A stretch of DNA of 64,000 bases from Isoetes taiwanensis (taxonomy: Eukaryota; Streptophyta; Lycopodiopsida; Isoetales; Isoetaceae), in NCBI GenBank assembly GCA_021234155.1, contig JAJEKV010000330.1:62001-126000 (forward strand). Direction: 5' to 3'. The translations under genes and the position numbers were made by a program. Position 1 is the stretch's first letter. Every line of letters starts with the position of its first letter. Below, one piece after another: positions 22,337 to 34,779 of the stretch. Below the pieces are notes generated by a model. It was not told the origin of the DNA. It worked only from the letters and a program-made list of their open reading frames with translations, and did not search any database.

Positions 22337-25276
22337 TCCTATATTATAATGTTTTACAATAATTCCCGGATTTGGATCCAGCCCTAGATTGACGGTTTAG
22401 ATCAGGGGCTGCGATCCAACGCAGAAGCACCATAAGAATAGGAAAATTTCGCCCAACTTTTATAAGGCCGCTCGCTTCATCGCCATAGCCATGCATACTC
22501 ATTTCCCGCAAATCGGGCGCAAATCGGGTTGTCCAAATGATGGATTTAAACGATGGTGGAACCATTTTTGTGGGCAATAGGTCTGAGATGACTACAAGGC
22601 TATGGTTTTGGGCACCATCAATATATGCTAGGGTTTATCGCCATGCAGCATTGGGCTTCTAGATCCTCAAGAAGGCACGCATGCAGACACACCGGCCAAA
22701 ATGAAAGAGGTTCGCTTTGCTCTTAAATCTTTTACAATGTCAATGTGTGTAAACTGTGGTCAAGAAATTGCTTCCTTTTCCGGCCTGCACTTATGCCTCC
22801 GAATTTGGTCAGCAGATTGCTTAAACAATTGCTTCCTCAATCGCTAAGATAGGGAAAGATGTGGTGGAACCATTTTGTGGGCAATAGGTTGGAGATGACT
22901 ACAAGGCCATGGTTTTGGGCACCATCAATATATGCTAGGTTTATCGCCACACGAGCATTGGGCTTCTAGATCCCGAAGAAGGCATGATTTAGACATCTCG
23001 CTAAATGAAAGAGGTTCGCTTTGTTCTTAAATCTTTTACAATGTCAATGTGTAAACCGCGGTCAAGAAATTGCTTCCTTTTCTCGCCTCGCACTTATGTC
23101 CGGAATTTGGTCATTAGATTGCTAAAACAATTGATTCCTCAACCTGTTAAGATAGGGAAAGATGTTGTGTCTCATCGGAAAATTAGAAGCCTAGCATGCC
23201 TTAATGATCGACATGCACATTGACACTCTCTAGAGAGACATTTAAATGTTGAGAAAATGAGGGTTTTAAGCAGCCTTCAACAATAGACTATTGCTTACTT
23301 CATTGGAAATGTCCTAAGTAGCTAGAATTTGAAACATCTCGATGGGCCAGCCTCCGAGGAGTCCTTGAAAGAAGCTCAATCACCGCATGGTGTGCGTAAG
23401 AGAAAGCCATCATTATCGCCGCAGCAATATTATAATTGCAACCAATTGATTGAGAAGTTGTAGACCGAATTATGGGCAATAAAGGCAAGATGAAATCAAA
23501 GGCACAACTTCTCCCGCCAGGATGCTCTTCTTGCTACACGCCAAGCAATTATCGACAAGGAACAGCTTGTTAACAATGCAATGAAACAAGAAATCGCCAA
23601 CCTAAAGGAAGGTAATGAAACTTTTAAAGAGAAAGGAAGAAGATCTCGAAAGGAAGATGCGTAAAGCCCGGGACCTTCGCCAAGTCCAATCAACAGATGA
23701 CTGAAGTGGTTAAATGAGCAGCTTGACAAATGTCCAAATTTTGGAAATATTGGGATTGGTGGAGTCTCAAGATGCAACTTTTAAAATGGGATGACATATT
23801 TATCATCTTATGAGAGACCTTCACCGCCGGGTGTGGTTTCCATCACCAAGCTTTGCTTAACTTCACAAGATGTGTGTCCCACCAATCAAGCTCAAATGGC
23901 AAATGACCCTTCAAAGGTGTTTGTTTCGGCCATCCGATTTATCAAACTTGGATGTCCTTATCTAGCAAGGATATTTCTTTTCTCGATATAAAAATGACAA
24001 TAAAATTGCTAGCAACAAAAGGATGTGGGCTGCTATAATGCACTTTTTATTACATGGGTTTGTATCCGAAATCCTTTTGCAATACATGTGGCAATTCACA
24101 TTTTCCATAAAGTTGATCAACATGGTTGATCCATAAATTAATCATTTATCTTTGAGCATAGTGATTGCAGGAATGGGAGGAGAAAACTTCAGATAATAGA
24201 AGCAATGAATCGCCTTCCCTTCATTGTCACGCCTTCTAATTTGCAAAGCCGATGCATGTGCACATCATGCAAGCTTGCCTCTATGGCTTTTTCTTTGCAA
24301 TTAGCAACCACCTTTGAACTTGAGTACAATCACAACATTATTGTATGGTTTTTCTTTGCAACTAGCAACCCAACGTTAAACACCTTTGAACTTGAGTACA
24401 ATCACAACATTATTGACGTTGAGATCAACTATAAAAATACAAAAAATATGTGTATAGCTCAAAGTTATACCTAATGCAACCATTGGTTTATGCATACATT
24501 TAACTACAACAACCATAACATTCGCACTAATACTTAACCACTTTCATATATGAAACTCAAACATGCAACAATGTACATTTGTTTACAAGTTCATGGTCGC
24601 TTATAATAGAATGGTATCAGAGCCTGGTTCGAGTTCATGAATACTGCATGAATTGATAGAAAACTTTTTGTCGAAACAAAAGCTTCAACAGAGCTTCAGA
24701 CAAAAGATGAAAGGTAATACGAAGGTCACAACGACCATCTTTCTTCTTTCCATAATGCACACATATTGACAGCAAATTAAAAGTATAAAATCCTAATTGT
24801 GAGGGAAAACTAATTTATGATGATGCAAAAGCAAAAGTAGAAAGTCGAGCTACTGATGTCGGAAATGACGAGTGTTCTGAGCAAAAGAAAGAACATAAGA
24901 TGAAGCTAGGTCTATGAAGATGATCCAAAATGGAGCCATTTCTTCTTCAAGGCCCCAACCCGGCTTTGGCGGGCTACAAGACTGGTTTTAGTAGGGTCAT
25001 TTTTACGCATTAAAGGCCCAACAATTTATTTGTTACAAGGCTGAAGCATTGGGCATCCAGGAAGAGTTATGGCACCCATGTCGTGGCAAAGGCAAAAAAT
25101 AGAGGAGGCGTAAACACCATTAACACATCGACATTTTTTTGCTTTTAAAAACGAGTTAAAAGAGGGCGGAATTTGATGGTGATAAACATTTCGTTATAGT
25201 AATTGCTACTTTTGAATTGATGAACTCGACTTTTGCATATCTAACAAAAGCCCACCAACGGTGGGCATTTTACTAG
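22337..25276 (+). mobile_element. Helitron array unit 4 (2940 bp)
   Basis: The last unit ends ACTAG at 25276 and is followed by host T (TAGTTAGATATTT), which fixes the 3' boundary of the whole array. Most of the unit has altered CAG/CTG sites, but the part around 24610-24710 reads like unit 1. Its length equals that of unit 1. Confidence 0.85.
23155..23911 (+). pseudogene. SAS-6-like fragment, unit 4
   Basis: Same fragment with the same ancestral stops. Only the segment for TYLSSYERPSP remains open over any length (start of ORF 23791-23991). Confidence 0.65.
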
Positions 25277-25633
25277 TAGTTAGATATTTACCAAGCACTA
25301 AGAAGTGTCCTTTTCGAGTGGCCCAACACATCTATTTAGGCCTAGTTATATCTAGTTAATTAATGTATTAGCGTAACGAATACCACGTGGCTGGCCTTTT
25401 GTCAGAATGCTTTGACCGTTAGGGGCCAATCATGCCTTCCCAAATGGTAAATTGGGCCCGAATTTTTGAGCCTAATCGGCAAATTTTTGCACCAAGCCCC
25501 GCCAACTACAAACTTTCCCTCTAATTCCTACCGTAAAATGTCAAGAAAAATTAGTATTCTCGCAAGAAAATTTCCCGCTCTTTCTAAACTCGACGCGGAA
25601 TTTTAAAATCTACAATAGGTTATAAGGTGTAGA

Positions 25634-25800
25634 TAACGCCTCGGTTTAGGACGTTACCCTGTGGTTTGAGGGCCAACTTAAAAATGCCGAGATGAGCAGG
25701 GCGGTATGCCGCATTTTCGGTGGCATTTTCGCTGGCCCAAAACTTTTTTGTAGGTAACGCCCGAGGGCCGTGGCTATCGCCTTAACGCCTCGGGTTCGAG
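25634..25800. repeat. palindromic block with TAACGCCTCGG motifs
   Basis: Left GAGGGCCAACTTAAAAATGCC and the reverse complement of TGGCATTTTCGCTGGCCC form an imperfect stem. The motif TAACGCC(T)CGG occurs at both edges. A similar motif block lies at 30505-30850, on the other side of the Crypton-like gene. Confidence 0.5.
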
Positions 25801-26380
25801 GGTTTACTTTGCAGCTGCATGCATGCATCAAGAGAGGAGAGGAGCCGGGAATGGGAGCGTAAGGAGCAAGCGAATGATGAGCCAGAGGACGCCTTAATGG
25901 CGCCATCATTTTCTTTTTAGGTCCGAATGTGCCGTTTAGATCTATCATCCGAGAATCTGCTGATTTCTCAAGATGCTCATGGCTAAACAACAAGAAAAAG
26001 ATCGCGAAGAGGATAACTCCTCCTTGGTTATAACCCACGAGGCCTTGAGTGGGTTATTTTGCATATAACTTAAAGGGAGGGGTTGGCCTCCTTAACCACG
26101 TGCCCCGCAGCTTAAGATTTAAGATCAGGTCGATTTAAGATGCCTGGATCCCAAAGGCCCCGGTGAAGTTTGACAATGTTGCTTAGCTCCGCAAATGGAA
26201 TAGGATTCTCGCCTTCCCGAGTTTTTTTTCTATGAAATGCCAACCACGCAGTCCATTTTGCTACTGACCGACGTACATTTTGGGTCTTTAGATCATAAAT
26301 TCAACGCTGTGAGCTTAACCACGTGCCCGAGCGCCAGCTTTTGTTTCTTCATTTTTCCTCCGTTTCAAGCATGATTTTGA

Positions 26381-26593
26381 GTGGGCGAAGAGGCTATGGC
26401 AGATCAAGAGGGAAAATCGCCTTGGCTTCCTAATGATGCCGATTTGATGCAAGAAACAGTGAAACCGCCGGATTTGTTGCAAGAAGAGGGAAAATCGCCT
26501 TTGGCCTCGAATGATGCCGATTTGATGCAAGAACATAAAGGAACCCGGCCGGATTTGTTGCAAGAAGAGGGTAGAAGCCGCAAGAACAGGTAG
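26381..26593 (+). other. short ORF with internal peptide repeats
   Basis: A 70-residue frame alternates PDLLQEEGKSP-type and NDADLMQE-type repeats, a direct result of an underlying ~33-bp DNA repeat (gatttgttgcaagaagaggg / gatttgatgcaagaac) that continues to about 26640. No family was recognised. The opposite strand is also open, which is typical of simple tandem repeats, so this is probably not a real gene. Confidence 0.35.
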
Positions 26594-26891
26594 AGCCGCT
26601 GATTTGATGCAAGAACAAGGTGGAGCGCCGGATTTGATGTTTTAATGTTTTAGATAGGAGTTTCCGTCAACTGATGGATTTAGCGTGATTTTGCCGCGCA
26701 GCAGAGAGTGATACGTAGTATCATACAAATAAATCTTTCACGTAAGAATATTCTAAAGGTTATTTTAATAATCCATGGAATATTCTATAAAACTAATATT
26801 CGAGAGATTATCGATATAACCTCATCGTGATCTAACTACCGGGAACGTTGGATTCGATAACCCAGCGAGGCCCGTGGGTTAAGGGAAGAAG

Positions 26892-29215
26892 ATGCCCGCT
26901 AAAATGAGCAAGAATCGCTGTAAGAGGAGCAATGCAGACAAGCTTTGTGCCACTCCCCAGAAATCTCGAGTTTCTTCAGAAATTTTAGCAATAGATGCAT
27001 TGCCAGTTGATCTTATTGACTCTGATTCTGAATCAGAATCAGATGTTGAAGAATATGATGGTAGAAACAGCAAGAAATCAGGTAAATCAGGTTTTCTTGA
27101 TGCTGATGCAAGAATGGCTCTCACTTTGAAGAAGAAGGCCAGTACTGAGAGAAAAGATAATGCTTATGCCGAGAGATATTATGAATGGAGGAGAGAATAT
27201 GGTGGAAAATTGTTTGGAGTATCTTCATCATTTCAGAAACGAATTCAAGAGTTCAATAATCGAGATCCGTGGAGTTTGGTCAAGATCTTGTGTGTATTTT
27301 TGGCAAAAGCCAAGTTGTGCAAAGAAATGGAAAGGTGTATAAAGCAACGACAATAAAGGATTTCTTTGACTACTTTGGAAGGTTAGTTATCCGATATTCT
27401 AAGTTTGGTTCAATTACGCCTTTATATTAGTTTAAGGTTGAGAATTTTAGATATTTTAAGTTTAACTTATAGCCTTATAATAGCCATGCAAGGGAAAATC
27501 GTGGAAGGAGAATGCTTTAAATAGAATAGGCATGTCCTTTCTTGAATAGGCCTTCTTTTCTTTCTATTTAAATGAAAAGTTGAAAAACAATCAAAATCTA
27601 TTGAATATTTCAGAGCTAAATATGGGTGCATGCATCCGATGCATCCGGGTACATGGATCTGCACTCTAATGCAATAGTGAGAATGAGATGGCTATCCTTG
27701 CACTTCTTTAGCAATATAGTATGCTTCTATCGGCAATCCTTAATGCAGAAAGTGCTTTGTAGTCCAATAGTAGTGTAGAAGCATTTAAATACATTTATCT
27801 ACGCTTAAACTTCAGATTTAAGGCCTAGGCCGGAATTCTACACTGGTTTTAGAAATATACACCAGAATGTGATGCTAGAGTCCACACATGTTCTGCCACG
27901 TACTCACTGCAGGCTGTATTTGTTCATGCTGCCATCTTTATTTGCAACACGATTTTCTTCCAACCTATCTCCACTATGCTTATCAAGATTGCTTGTTGGA
28001 AAGAGCAACCGCTTTTACTTCTCTCTCACATAGGAAGTGACCGATCTATACCAGCCCTTTGATCAGCTCAAAAGCTCAGCCATACCGCGGATATGCTTAC
28101 ATATGCTTCTTAGAATGCACAAATCGGTGAAAGCTACATGTTATTGTCCATGTTATTGTTTATTTTGATTGTCCATGTTATTGTTTATGTCCATTCATTG
28201 TTGCGAGAAGGAAGAAATGACCGTGACGCAAGCACGGGTCAAGATGAGCCGATATCAATGTATTTGAGCATCCGCTTTTTGAGGCAAATAAAGAGTTTTT
28301 TAACAAAGTGATAGCAGATATTATGGCAAGGCAGCCAAGAAATCCGGATTCCTTTAATATGATAACTGATAAGGTAATTAGGATGTTTTCATTTCTGCAA
28401 CTAGATTAAGTAGATGCTTGTATTTTACTTGTATTTTAGATGTAAGGTTTGTACTATTACAGGTGATTGTGAAGGTCTTGGCAGCAGAAGAGTTTTTGCC
28501 ATCAACTCCAAATGGCCTTCTTAATCGGGTTATCTTCTATTGTATAACCAATTTTTTGATTCGTGGGGGAAAGGAGTTGTGGAATGTGGTCTACAACGAT
28601 TTTCAATTGATGCAAGATCGTTACGGGCGATTTGTTAGGTGAGTTTTTTATTTTCCTTTGTGTGTGTGTTGCTACTATTTGTAATAATTAATCTTTGCTA
28701 TAATGTGTCCATATTGTGTTTATGCAAAGGCCTTGTAAAAATCGGCCCGTGAGATCTGAATAATTGCAAGGAATCAGACCTAAGAAAGCCCTCATGAGAG
28801 GTGTGTGAAACAGCTTAACTAAGACTTATATAAGACTTTTGAAAAGTATATTTCTCGACTTCCACCAGTGGACGATGGAGAAGATGTTTCTGATCGCCAT
28901 TTTCTCAAGGCTAGTAAGACGTTTGTTGCTGGAGGATCAACTTGCTGGTATTCTAAGACAAATTTAGGGTGGAACAAAATTTTTAAAGTTGGAAAGATCA
29001 TGGGCAATATAGTGGTATTCTTTCATCCCTTTTGTCGCTGTGAAGTTTTCAAAATTTGAAGGCTAATTGTTTTGTTTTGCTCGATAGGCCTCAAGATAAG
29101 CAACAAGACATTGCGTCACTATGCAAATACAAGAGCTCGCCAACAAGGAATTCCTCGATGACAATCTTAAGGATTTAACCGGGCATAAACGGCCGATACA
29201 CTTCAGAACCATGAC
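26892..29215 (+). pseudogene. Crypton-type tyrosine recombinase (DUF3504-like), broken or misassembled
   Basis: The ATG at 26892 opens a 154-codon frame with a basic patch (KNRCKRSNADK) and an acidic SDSESESDVEE stretch. A one-base shift near 27315 leads into NGKVYKATTIKDFFDYFGR, then a GT donor near 27381. A second block (about 28260-28373) reads VFEHPLFEANKEFF and ends AAG|GTAATT. A third (28463-28638, bounded by ACAG and GTGAGT) carries STPNGLLNRVIFY and LIRGGKEL; this corresponds to TPxxLLNxVFFYxxxxFxLRGGxEH of Crypton recombinases and supplies the catalytic Arg. A fourth (about 28861-29000) has WYSKTNLGWNKI. The last (from 29088) has NKTLRHYANTRARQQG and, one base out of frame, DDNLKDLTGHKRP, the HxxR and TGHR box. 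The first His is Lys, and the position expected for the nucleophilic Tyr is not Tyr as assembled. Cryptons integrate by site-specific recombination. A domesticated DUF3504 host gene is the alternative. Confidence 0.6.
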
Positions 29216-30504
29216 CATTGGTGTAAACTACTTTACAATGACGTTTTTTGTACATTTACAATGATATTTGTTTGATAGGAAAGCAAGCCATGATGGCAAT
29301 TAAGCGTAGCATTATGCCGTGGAAAGCCTTACCGCCATCTTGCAATGTTACAAGAAAACGGAGTATTTATGACTCATTTGTTATGCCCGTTTTTCTTCTA
29401 TTTCTTATCATTATTCGATTCATATAGTCAATGCACCGTAACGAGAATGTTGAAACGCCCATTGTCTGTCCCAAGAATTGGTTCTTGCCTTGGGAGAACG
29501 CTGGTGTTAAACCGCCTTCTAAGGCCGATCCGAGGAGTGGTGTTCAAAGAGCCGAAGCCGAGGAGCGTGTTCAAAAATGACCGAGGAGCAGTTGAGGAGA
29601 TTTTGCATCAATCTCGACAAAGAAATAGAACATGTGCAAAGAAATTTCTCCTCGCCACAAATTGCAATGCAAAGCAGGAGGCAACAAATCAGACTGGTAA
29701 TGATGTAATTTTATGCCTTTGAATACTTAAATTTCATGTGTGTTTTATTTATAGATGGCCAGCTGAAACCTCAACCTAATTTTCGACCACCATTGGCTAA
29801 TGTGACAAATGTCGGAGTTCCAAATGTTGGATATCCAAATGTATTCCTCGCATACCCTCCCCGTGGATTTAGTTTTAATTTCTCATTCTATTGGTATGTT
29901 TTTTTCATTCTGTTGGTACGTTCTATTGGTGTGTTCAAATTTCTGATTTTAATGGTTTTATGGGCAGAAAAATCCTTGGATAGATGGCAGCGATTATGAT
30001 CTCAGAATATTGGATACATGACGCCAGAATATGATCCGGATACATGGCAAAAGATGGCAAGTTACAAAGAAGGGAAAATATAGAAGTTAGAAACAGCTTT
30101 TAGTTACAAGAATTCTAGTTACAGCTTGTAAAAAAATATGTCACTTGTCAAAAAAATATGGCGCTTGTGAAAATATGGCAAGAAAAATATGGCAGCTTGT
30201 GAATATGGTAGTTGTGAAAATATGGCAAAGAAAAAAATATGGCAGCTTGTAAATGTGGCGCTTGTGAAAATATGACTTGAAATCGTGATAATTACCGTGA
30301 TAATCATGACTATGATGTTTTGATAATCATTGTAATGTTCATATTGTTCTAGGATTTTATGAGATTATGTCTAATACTCTAGGATGTTATGAGAGAGAGA
30401 GTAGAAGTTGTGGGCCAATGAGTCCGTTATTAGCCGGGTAACAAAGATTTTTAATGGACGGCCGAGATTAGATCTCAGCCCGCAAAACCGTAGGAACCAG
30501 TATG
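29216..30504. other. 3' part of the Crypton-like region; no further domain recognised
   Basis: Frames at 29345-29722 and 29736-29999 could hold C-terminal exons: one frame reads MTEEQLRRFCINLDKEIEHV near 29578. No family signature was found. Positions 30050-30290 are a low-complexity AATATGGC/TTGTGAAAATATGG repetition. Confidence 0.35.
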
Positions 30505-30850
30505 CTAAAGGGTAGATAACGCCCCGGGTCGAGGGCTGCTATGGGAATAAAATTCAAGGGCAATATGGCCATGGCTAAAATGGCTCTAAGCAAGGCGTTA
30601 TGGGAATAGGTTAGTATTACGGCCATGGCCGGCAAGGGCGCATGGGAGCACGCCGGAGCCATTTTTGGCCATGGCCATATTGCCCGAGAATTTTATTCCC
30701 ATTAACGCCCGAGGGGGGCTGTATCTTTCCTTAACACCCCCGCCCCGAGGGTGTTATGAGAGCCTCGTGATAACGCCTAGGGTGTAATGAGCTCGTGATA
30801 ACGCCTAGGGTGTTATGAGCCTTTGTGATAACGCCTTAGGCATTATGACC
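30505..30850. repeat. GC-rich inverted and direct repeat block (TAACGCC motifs)
   Basis: GGGAATAAAATTCAAGGGCAA at about 30543 is matched by its inverse TTGCCCGAGAATTTTATTCCC at about 30680, with GGCCATGGCC palindromes between. To the right, GTGATAACGCCTAGGGTGT is repeated three times. The left edge GGTAGATAACGCC matches the edge of the block at 25634. It may be an end of the element carrying the recombinase, but that is unproven. Confidence 0.55.
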
Positions 30851-32407
30851 GCTTTTAGCCATAAAAACCCAAGGAGCAGTGGTGTTAAGGGTTCTAGAGA
30901 ATTTTTCAATCCTAGCTCAATGGCATCAAAACTCCCCTTGCATGGGTCTATTTGTATTTTTGAGTTGCCCAAAAGGCAAAATCTATGGGAGGAGGTGATG
31001 AAATATCTTTTGATGCCAATCAATGTACCAAATTGATGGCTGTTAAATCTCACTACGCTGATGGCTCGATTGAAACCCCGCTACGCTATGTGAGTTAGAT
31101 ATAGATAGAGGCCGCTTTGCCGCTGATTGTCAGAAGAGTGCGAGAGGGCAATCCGACCATCCAATGTGCTTGTGATGCTCCATTGGCTTCTGAAATGCGT
31201 GGACTATCGTGAGTGCCCATCCGATTTAAGTTCGTCCAGACATGGCTTTTCAAAAAATTGGAGTGTGAGAGAAAATTCATCTCCACTCCCGGCGCCAAGA
31301 TTTGGAGTAAAGCAGCTTAGTTCTTCCTACATTTTCAACACATGTATTATTCCTATGCTTTTCGCCATGGCCATAGCCATGCCCCTAACTAGGAGGTCCT
31401 CCTTTTTCTTTCCCTTTTCCTCGGAGGAACGGATTTGGGGCACTAGATTGAAGATTTCCGATCAAATCAAGAGACATGGCGGATGATTCATATATGGCTA
31501 CAATAACGCGGGGTGCCTAGATATGGTGGGATAAGGCTTCAAGCTCGACTTGAAGCAACGAGGTGATGTTTTCGGGTCCATTGAAAACACTAACAGTTCC
31601 CATGATATCAAGCAATCATGTTGGACCTGCAAAGACCTAATCAGAGCCACATCTTAAGAAATATAAGGATTGAAAAGGAGGTCGGGCTTTTAACCTTCAT
31701 GGTGACAGCTCCCAAACATGGTGCAAATAGAGATGTGCACCCGACTTCAAGGAATGGTGCTATATACATTCCCAAATGGAGTAATCAGACATATCAACAT
31801 GGCCACCGCATGTCCGCAATGGAGATAGTCCATGCTCTTGTTGGAGATACCGCGATCAAGAGATGGAGATACTAGATCGTAAAATGGTGAGTGCAAAGTG
31901 AAACTAATGGAACAGATTTTACACCGGATGGTGCAGAGAAGGAAAGTGGATGAGACATTGATTAACTACCATAAACATCTCAAATAGAACTCAAATGTAA
32001 TCAAACCGTAAAGATAAACATTTTTTTTCAACTAACAATCAAAACAATTCAATTCAAAAGCATCTTCCCATTGATCAAGTAGAAAATTACATCAACATCA
32101 AGCTTTAATCAACCTATTGCCACATGCCATAGTCTACAAACTGTTTCTACAAAAAGAAAAAGATAGCAACAATTAAGAAAAGTATATAGCACTCAAATTC
32201 CCAAGCTACTTAAGATAGTCATTTGCTTCGCCCCTGTATAACCCATCCAAGCCCTTCAATTTTTCTGTCATGGCAGATCGATTCACTTTGACCGCTTTCT
32301 GGTTGGCTTTTGCTATGACTTCTTTCTCGGTTGGCTTTGGAAAAGCATCTGGTTCTATCTAGATTTCCCAAGGAGACGCCATTCCTTACCATTACTTATG
32401 TCTTTGC
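30851..32407. other. no recognisable gene
   Basis: Two plus-strand ORFs (31127-31486, 119 aa; 31618-31875, 85 aa) have no identifiable domain. AT content rises after 32000. The segment separates the Crypton-like and pogo-like loci. Confidence 0.4.
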
Positions 32408-33277
32408 TCAACAGCTTTCAACATGTGGAAGAATTACATTTGAAGGTGGATAGATCTTCTTCTTTCTCCTCGGCAGCTCATCCCAAGAACAGATGTGTGT
32501 TTCTTTGTAATGAACAAGGTATCGGTTGCCCGCTGAATTTGGGAACTGGCTATCCTGCATGTCATGATTTTCAGGTGGTCGACTGTCCTGCATAGTTTCA
32601 TTCCAATTGTTTGCCTCAACCTCACCCTCCACATCATCCAACTGGTTATATTTTCTATAACCAAGGGTTCAAACTGAATTGCAACTTCCAAATTTACCAT
32701 TATTTTTTCACTCACCTGGTTGCTCAATTTCTCTTGTGTGCATGCACAAGATCTTGATGAAATTCATGGCCATCTTCTTCAACCTGCTGCAAGTGAACCG
32801 AATTTTCTCCAGCTTGTTCAAACAGTTCTGCTCCACTCTCTTCACTTGACAAGTCTTCGTACTCCATCATTCTTCTCGTTGGTCTTCTACTTCATTTGGG
32901 CCTCAGACCGCCCTCAGCACGTGTTTCCCTATCCACCGCTGCCCTCGCATGCCAATCTCTTCTTCTCTTCCCCTAGCTCTTCTATTCTCCTCTCTTCTTA
33001 CTTTTTCCTGCTCCCGGGCTACCTTCTTTTCTACTTAACTTTTTCTTCTCATCGATCTTTTGCTGCTTCAGTTGCTCAACCTCTTCATATTTTCTTTGGT
33101 GCTCAATTTCATTTGAATGACTTCATCATGGCTGATGTAAAGTCCTTTCCTAATCTCTAAAGGCAACCTTGCATTTCTTTTTTTTCTTTTTTTCTTGGAC
33201 CCCTGCCTCAGCCCTATTCTCAATTTGCACTCCTTGAGTATGCAATGAGCCTGCCCACCTACACGAGCCAATATCAA
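32408..33277 (-). other. charged region 3' of the pogo-like transposase
   Basis: Minus-strand frames here are rich in Lys/Glu/Arg, for example SKKKRKKRNARLPLEIRKG (33068-33277), and, further down, an acidic block ending in a basic DELPRRKKK (32408-32641). They could be C-terminal exons of the transposase gene immediately upstream on the same strand, or a separate small gene. T-rich plus-strand DNA (the A-rich sense strand) explains part of the charge bias, so the evidence is weak. Confidence 0.3.
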
Positions 33278-34779
33278 TGTAAGTTTTAAATCTTAGCCAT
33301 GCAGCCATAATAGTCTCCCTCATACAAATGATTTATTCAATCTATTAAGATGTAAAGAACGTGATTCAAAATCAAAATCATGGCCTCATGGCAAAATGCT
33401 TTATCACATGCAAGGTCATGCGTGCAAGGTTATATGCAAAATACTAAAGGGAATGTAACCTATAGAAGATTATCTAATATACAAGAAAAATATAACCACA
33501 TTATGGACAAAGCAAGTGCTACAAACAAATGCCAAAAGCCCTATGATGTGTTCAAGAGTTGGTGCAGTATAGCCACTATTCCAAGCAAGATCTGCAAGAT
33601 TCTGTTTCATCGTTCAAAAGTATGTGTTGGAAGAACCATCTGATCAAGGACTGGGCCAACTTGAATTTCACGAATTTATTAGGTGTAAAAAAGGAGCCTG
33701 AAATCAGCAATCTGTGCCACAGGATGCATGAACTGGCAAGTAGAAGGATGCAAATAAGGCTGCAAATCTCCTTCACTTATTCATTTCTGAAAATGACTGC
33801 AAATGAGGCTGCACATGCACATAGCCTAAATACATAAGGTTGCTGCACAGATCAGGGGCTAAGCCTTACAAAGCTAGGCAGTAGCTTTTTTCAAGATAAA
33901 GACGAATCTTTAAAGCAAAACTCGGCTTTCTTTTTGTAGAAATTACAGCAAAGAATGATTCCAAATTTCCAATACAGACACGCCGTGCAAGGGGAAGAAA
34001 AAGTGCAAGGCCTTGGCCTTCGATAAGATAAAATAACCAAACGTCTCGGGCTTATAATAGAAGAAGCAAGGCTATGTATTTGCGTAATAGAAAATCTTAG
34101 TTTTCCAATGTCCTCTCGCTATGAAAATTCCATTCCCTTCATCCCTTCCGAAAATAATGATGATGATGAGTCGCTAAAGGTCTCATTCAATTGTGGGATG
34201 CTATATTTGCATTGGTTTAGCCTATGGCTTTGAAGGCTGCGTGAATTGAGCTACAAATTCTCGATATTTTAGCTATGGCAGATGGATGCACCTTTGGACC
34301 AGATTTACCAACAGCTTCCAAGCCATGCCCTTAACAAATACGATTTACTATATATACAACCATATGCATTTACCTACATACAATGACAATACCATATGCA
34401 AAAGGATTAAAACTTTTGTAACATTTTTAAAACCCTTATTAGGTTTTATCTTTGAGCAGAGGACACAATAAGTTAATGATCTCAAGATTAAGACACACTA
34501 AAACAATTATCCTAACCCGCTGTTGGTTGGGATCTTCCTCTCTCTCGCATATCAAGATCTAGACTTGATCCTCTCTTGCATAGTCAACACCTAGTTCAGA
34601 TGTACTACAATGTTAGCTTTAAATGCTATTAAGAAGAAAGCTAGTAAGAAGTGGCTCACCATGAAGAGGAATAGACTCGGCTTGTGCATCGCCCGGCCGC
34701 AGCCCACAAAAATGGTGTGGTCCATCTTGTGCAACTAAGTTGCTTACTAACACCGGATCTGCTTCAGCATGTTCTTCCC
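33278..34779. other. no recognisable gene; possible transposon interior
   Basis: AT-rich sequence between the transposase core and the charged minus-strand frames. If both belong to one gene, this is an intron or spacer. ORFs such as 33380-33643 (+) show no domain. Confidence 0.35.

Larger units (their letters stand above)
25277..26891. other. GC-rich palindromic region upstream of the Crypton-like gene
   Basis: No clear gene. It holds the palindromic block at 25634-25800 and a palindromic motif built on TAACCC...GGGTTA near 26026-26052 that recurs at about 26858-26881, just before the start codon of the next gene. CAG/CTG triplets are scarce here. Confidence 0.5.

Noticed and set aside
26381..26593. 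Repeat-containing coding gene
   Set aside because: The peptide repeats follow directly from a ~33-bp DNA repeat that is open on both strands, so a real protein is unlikely.
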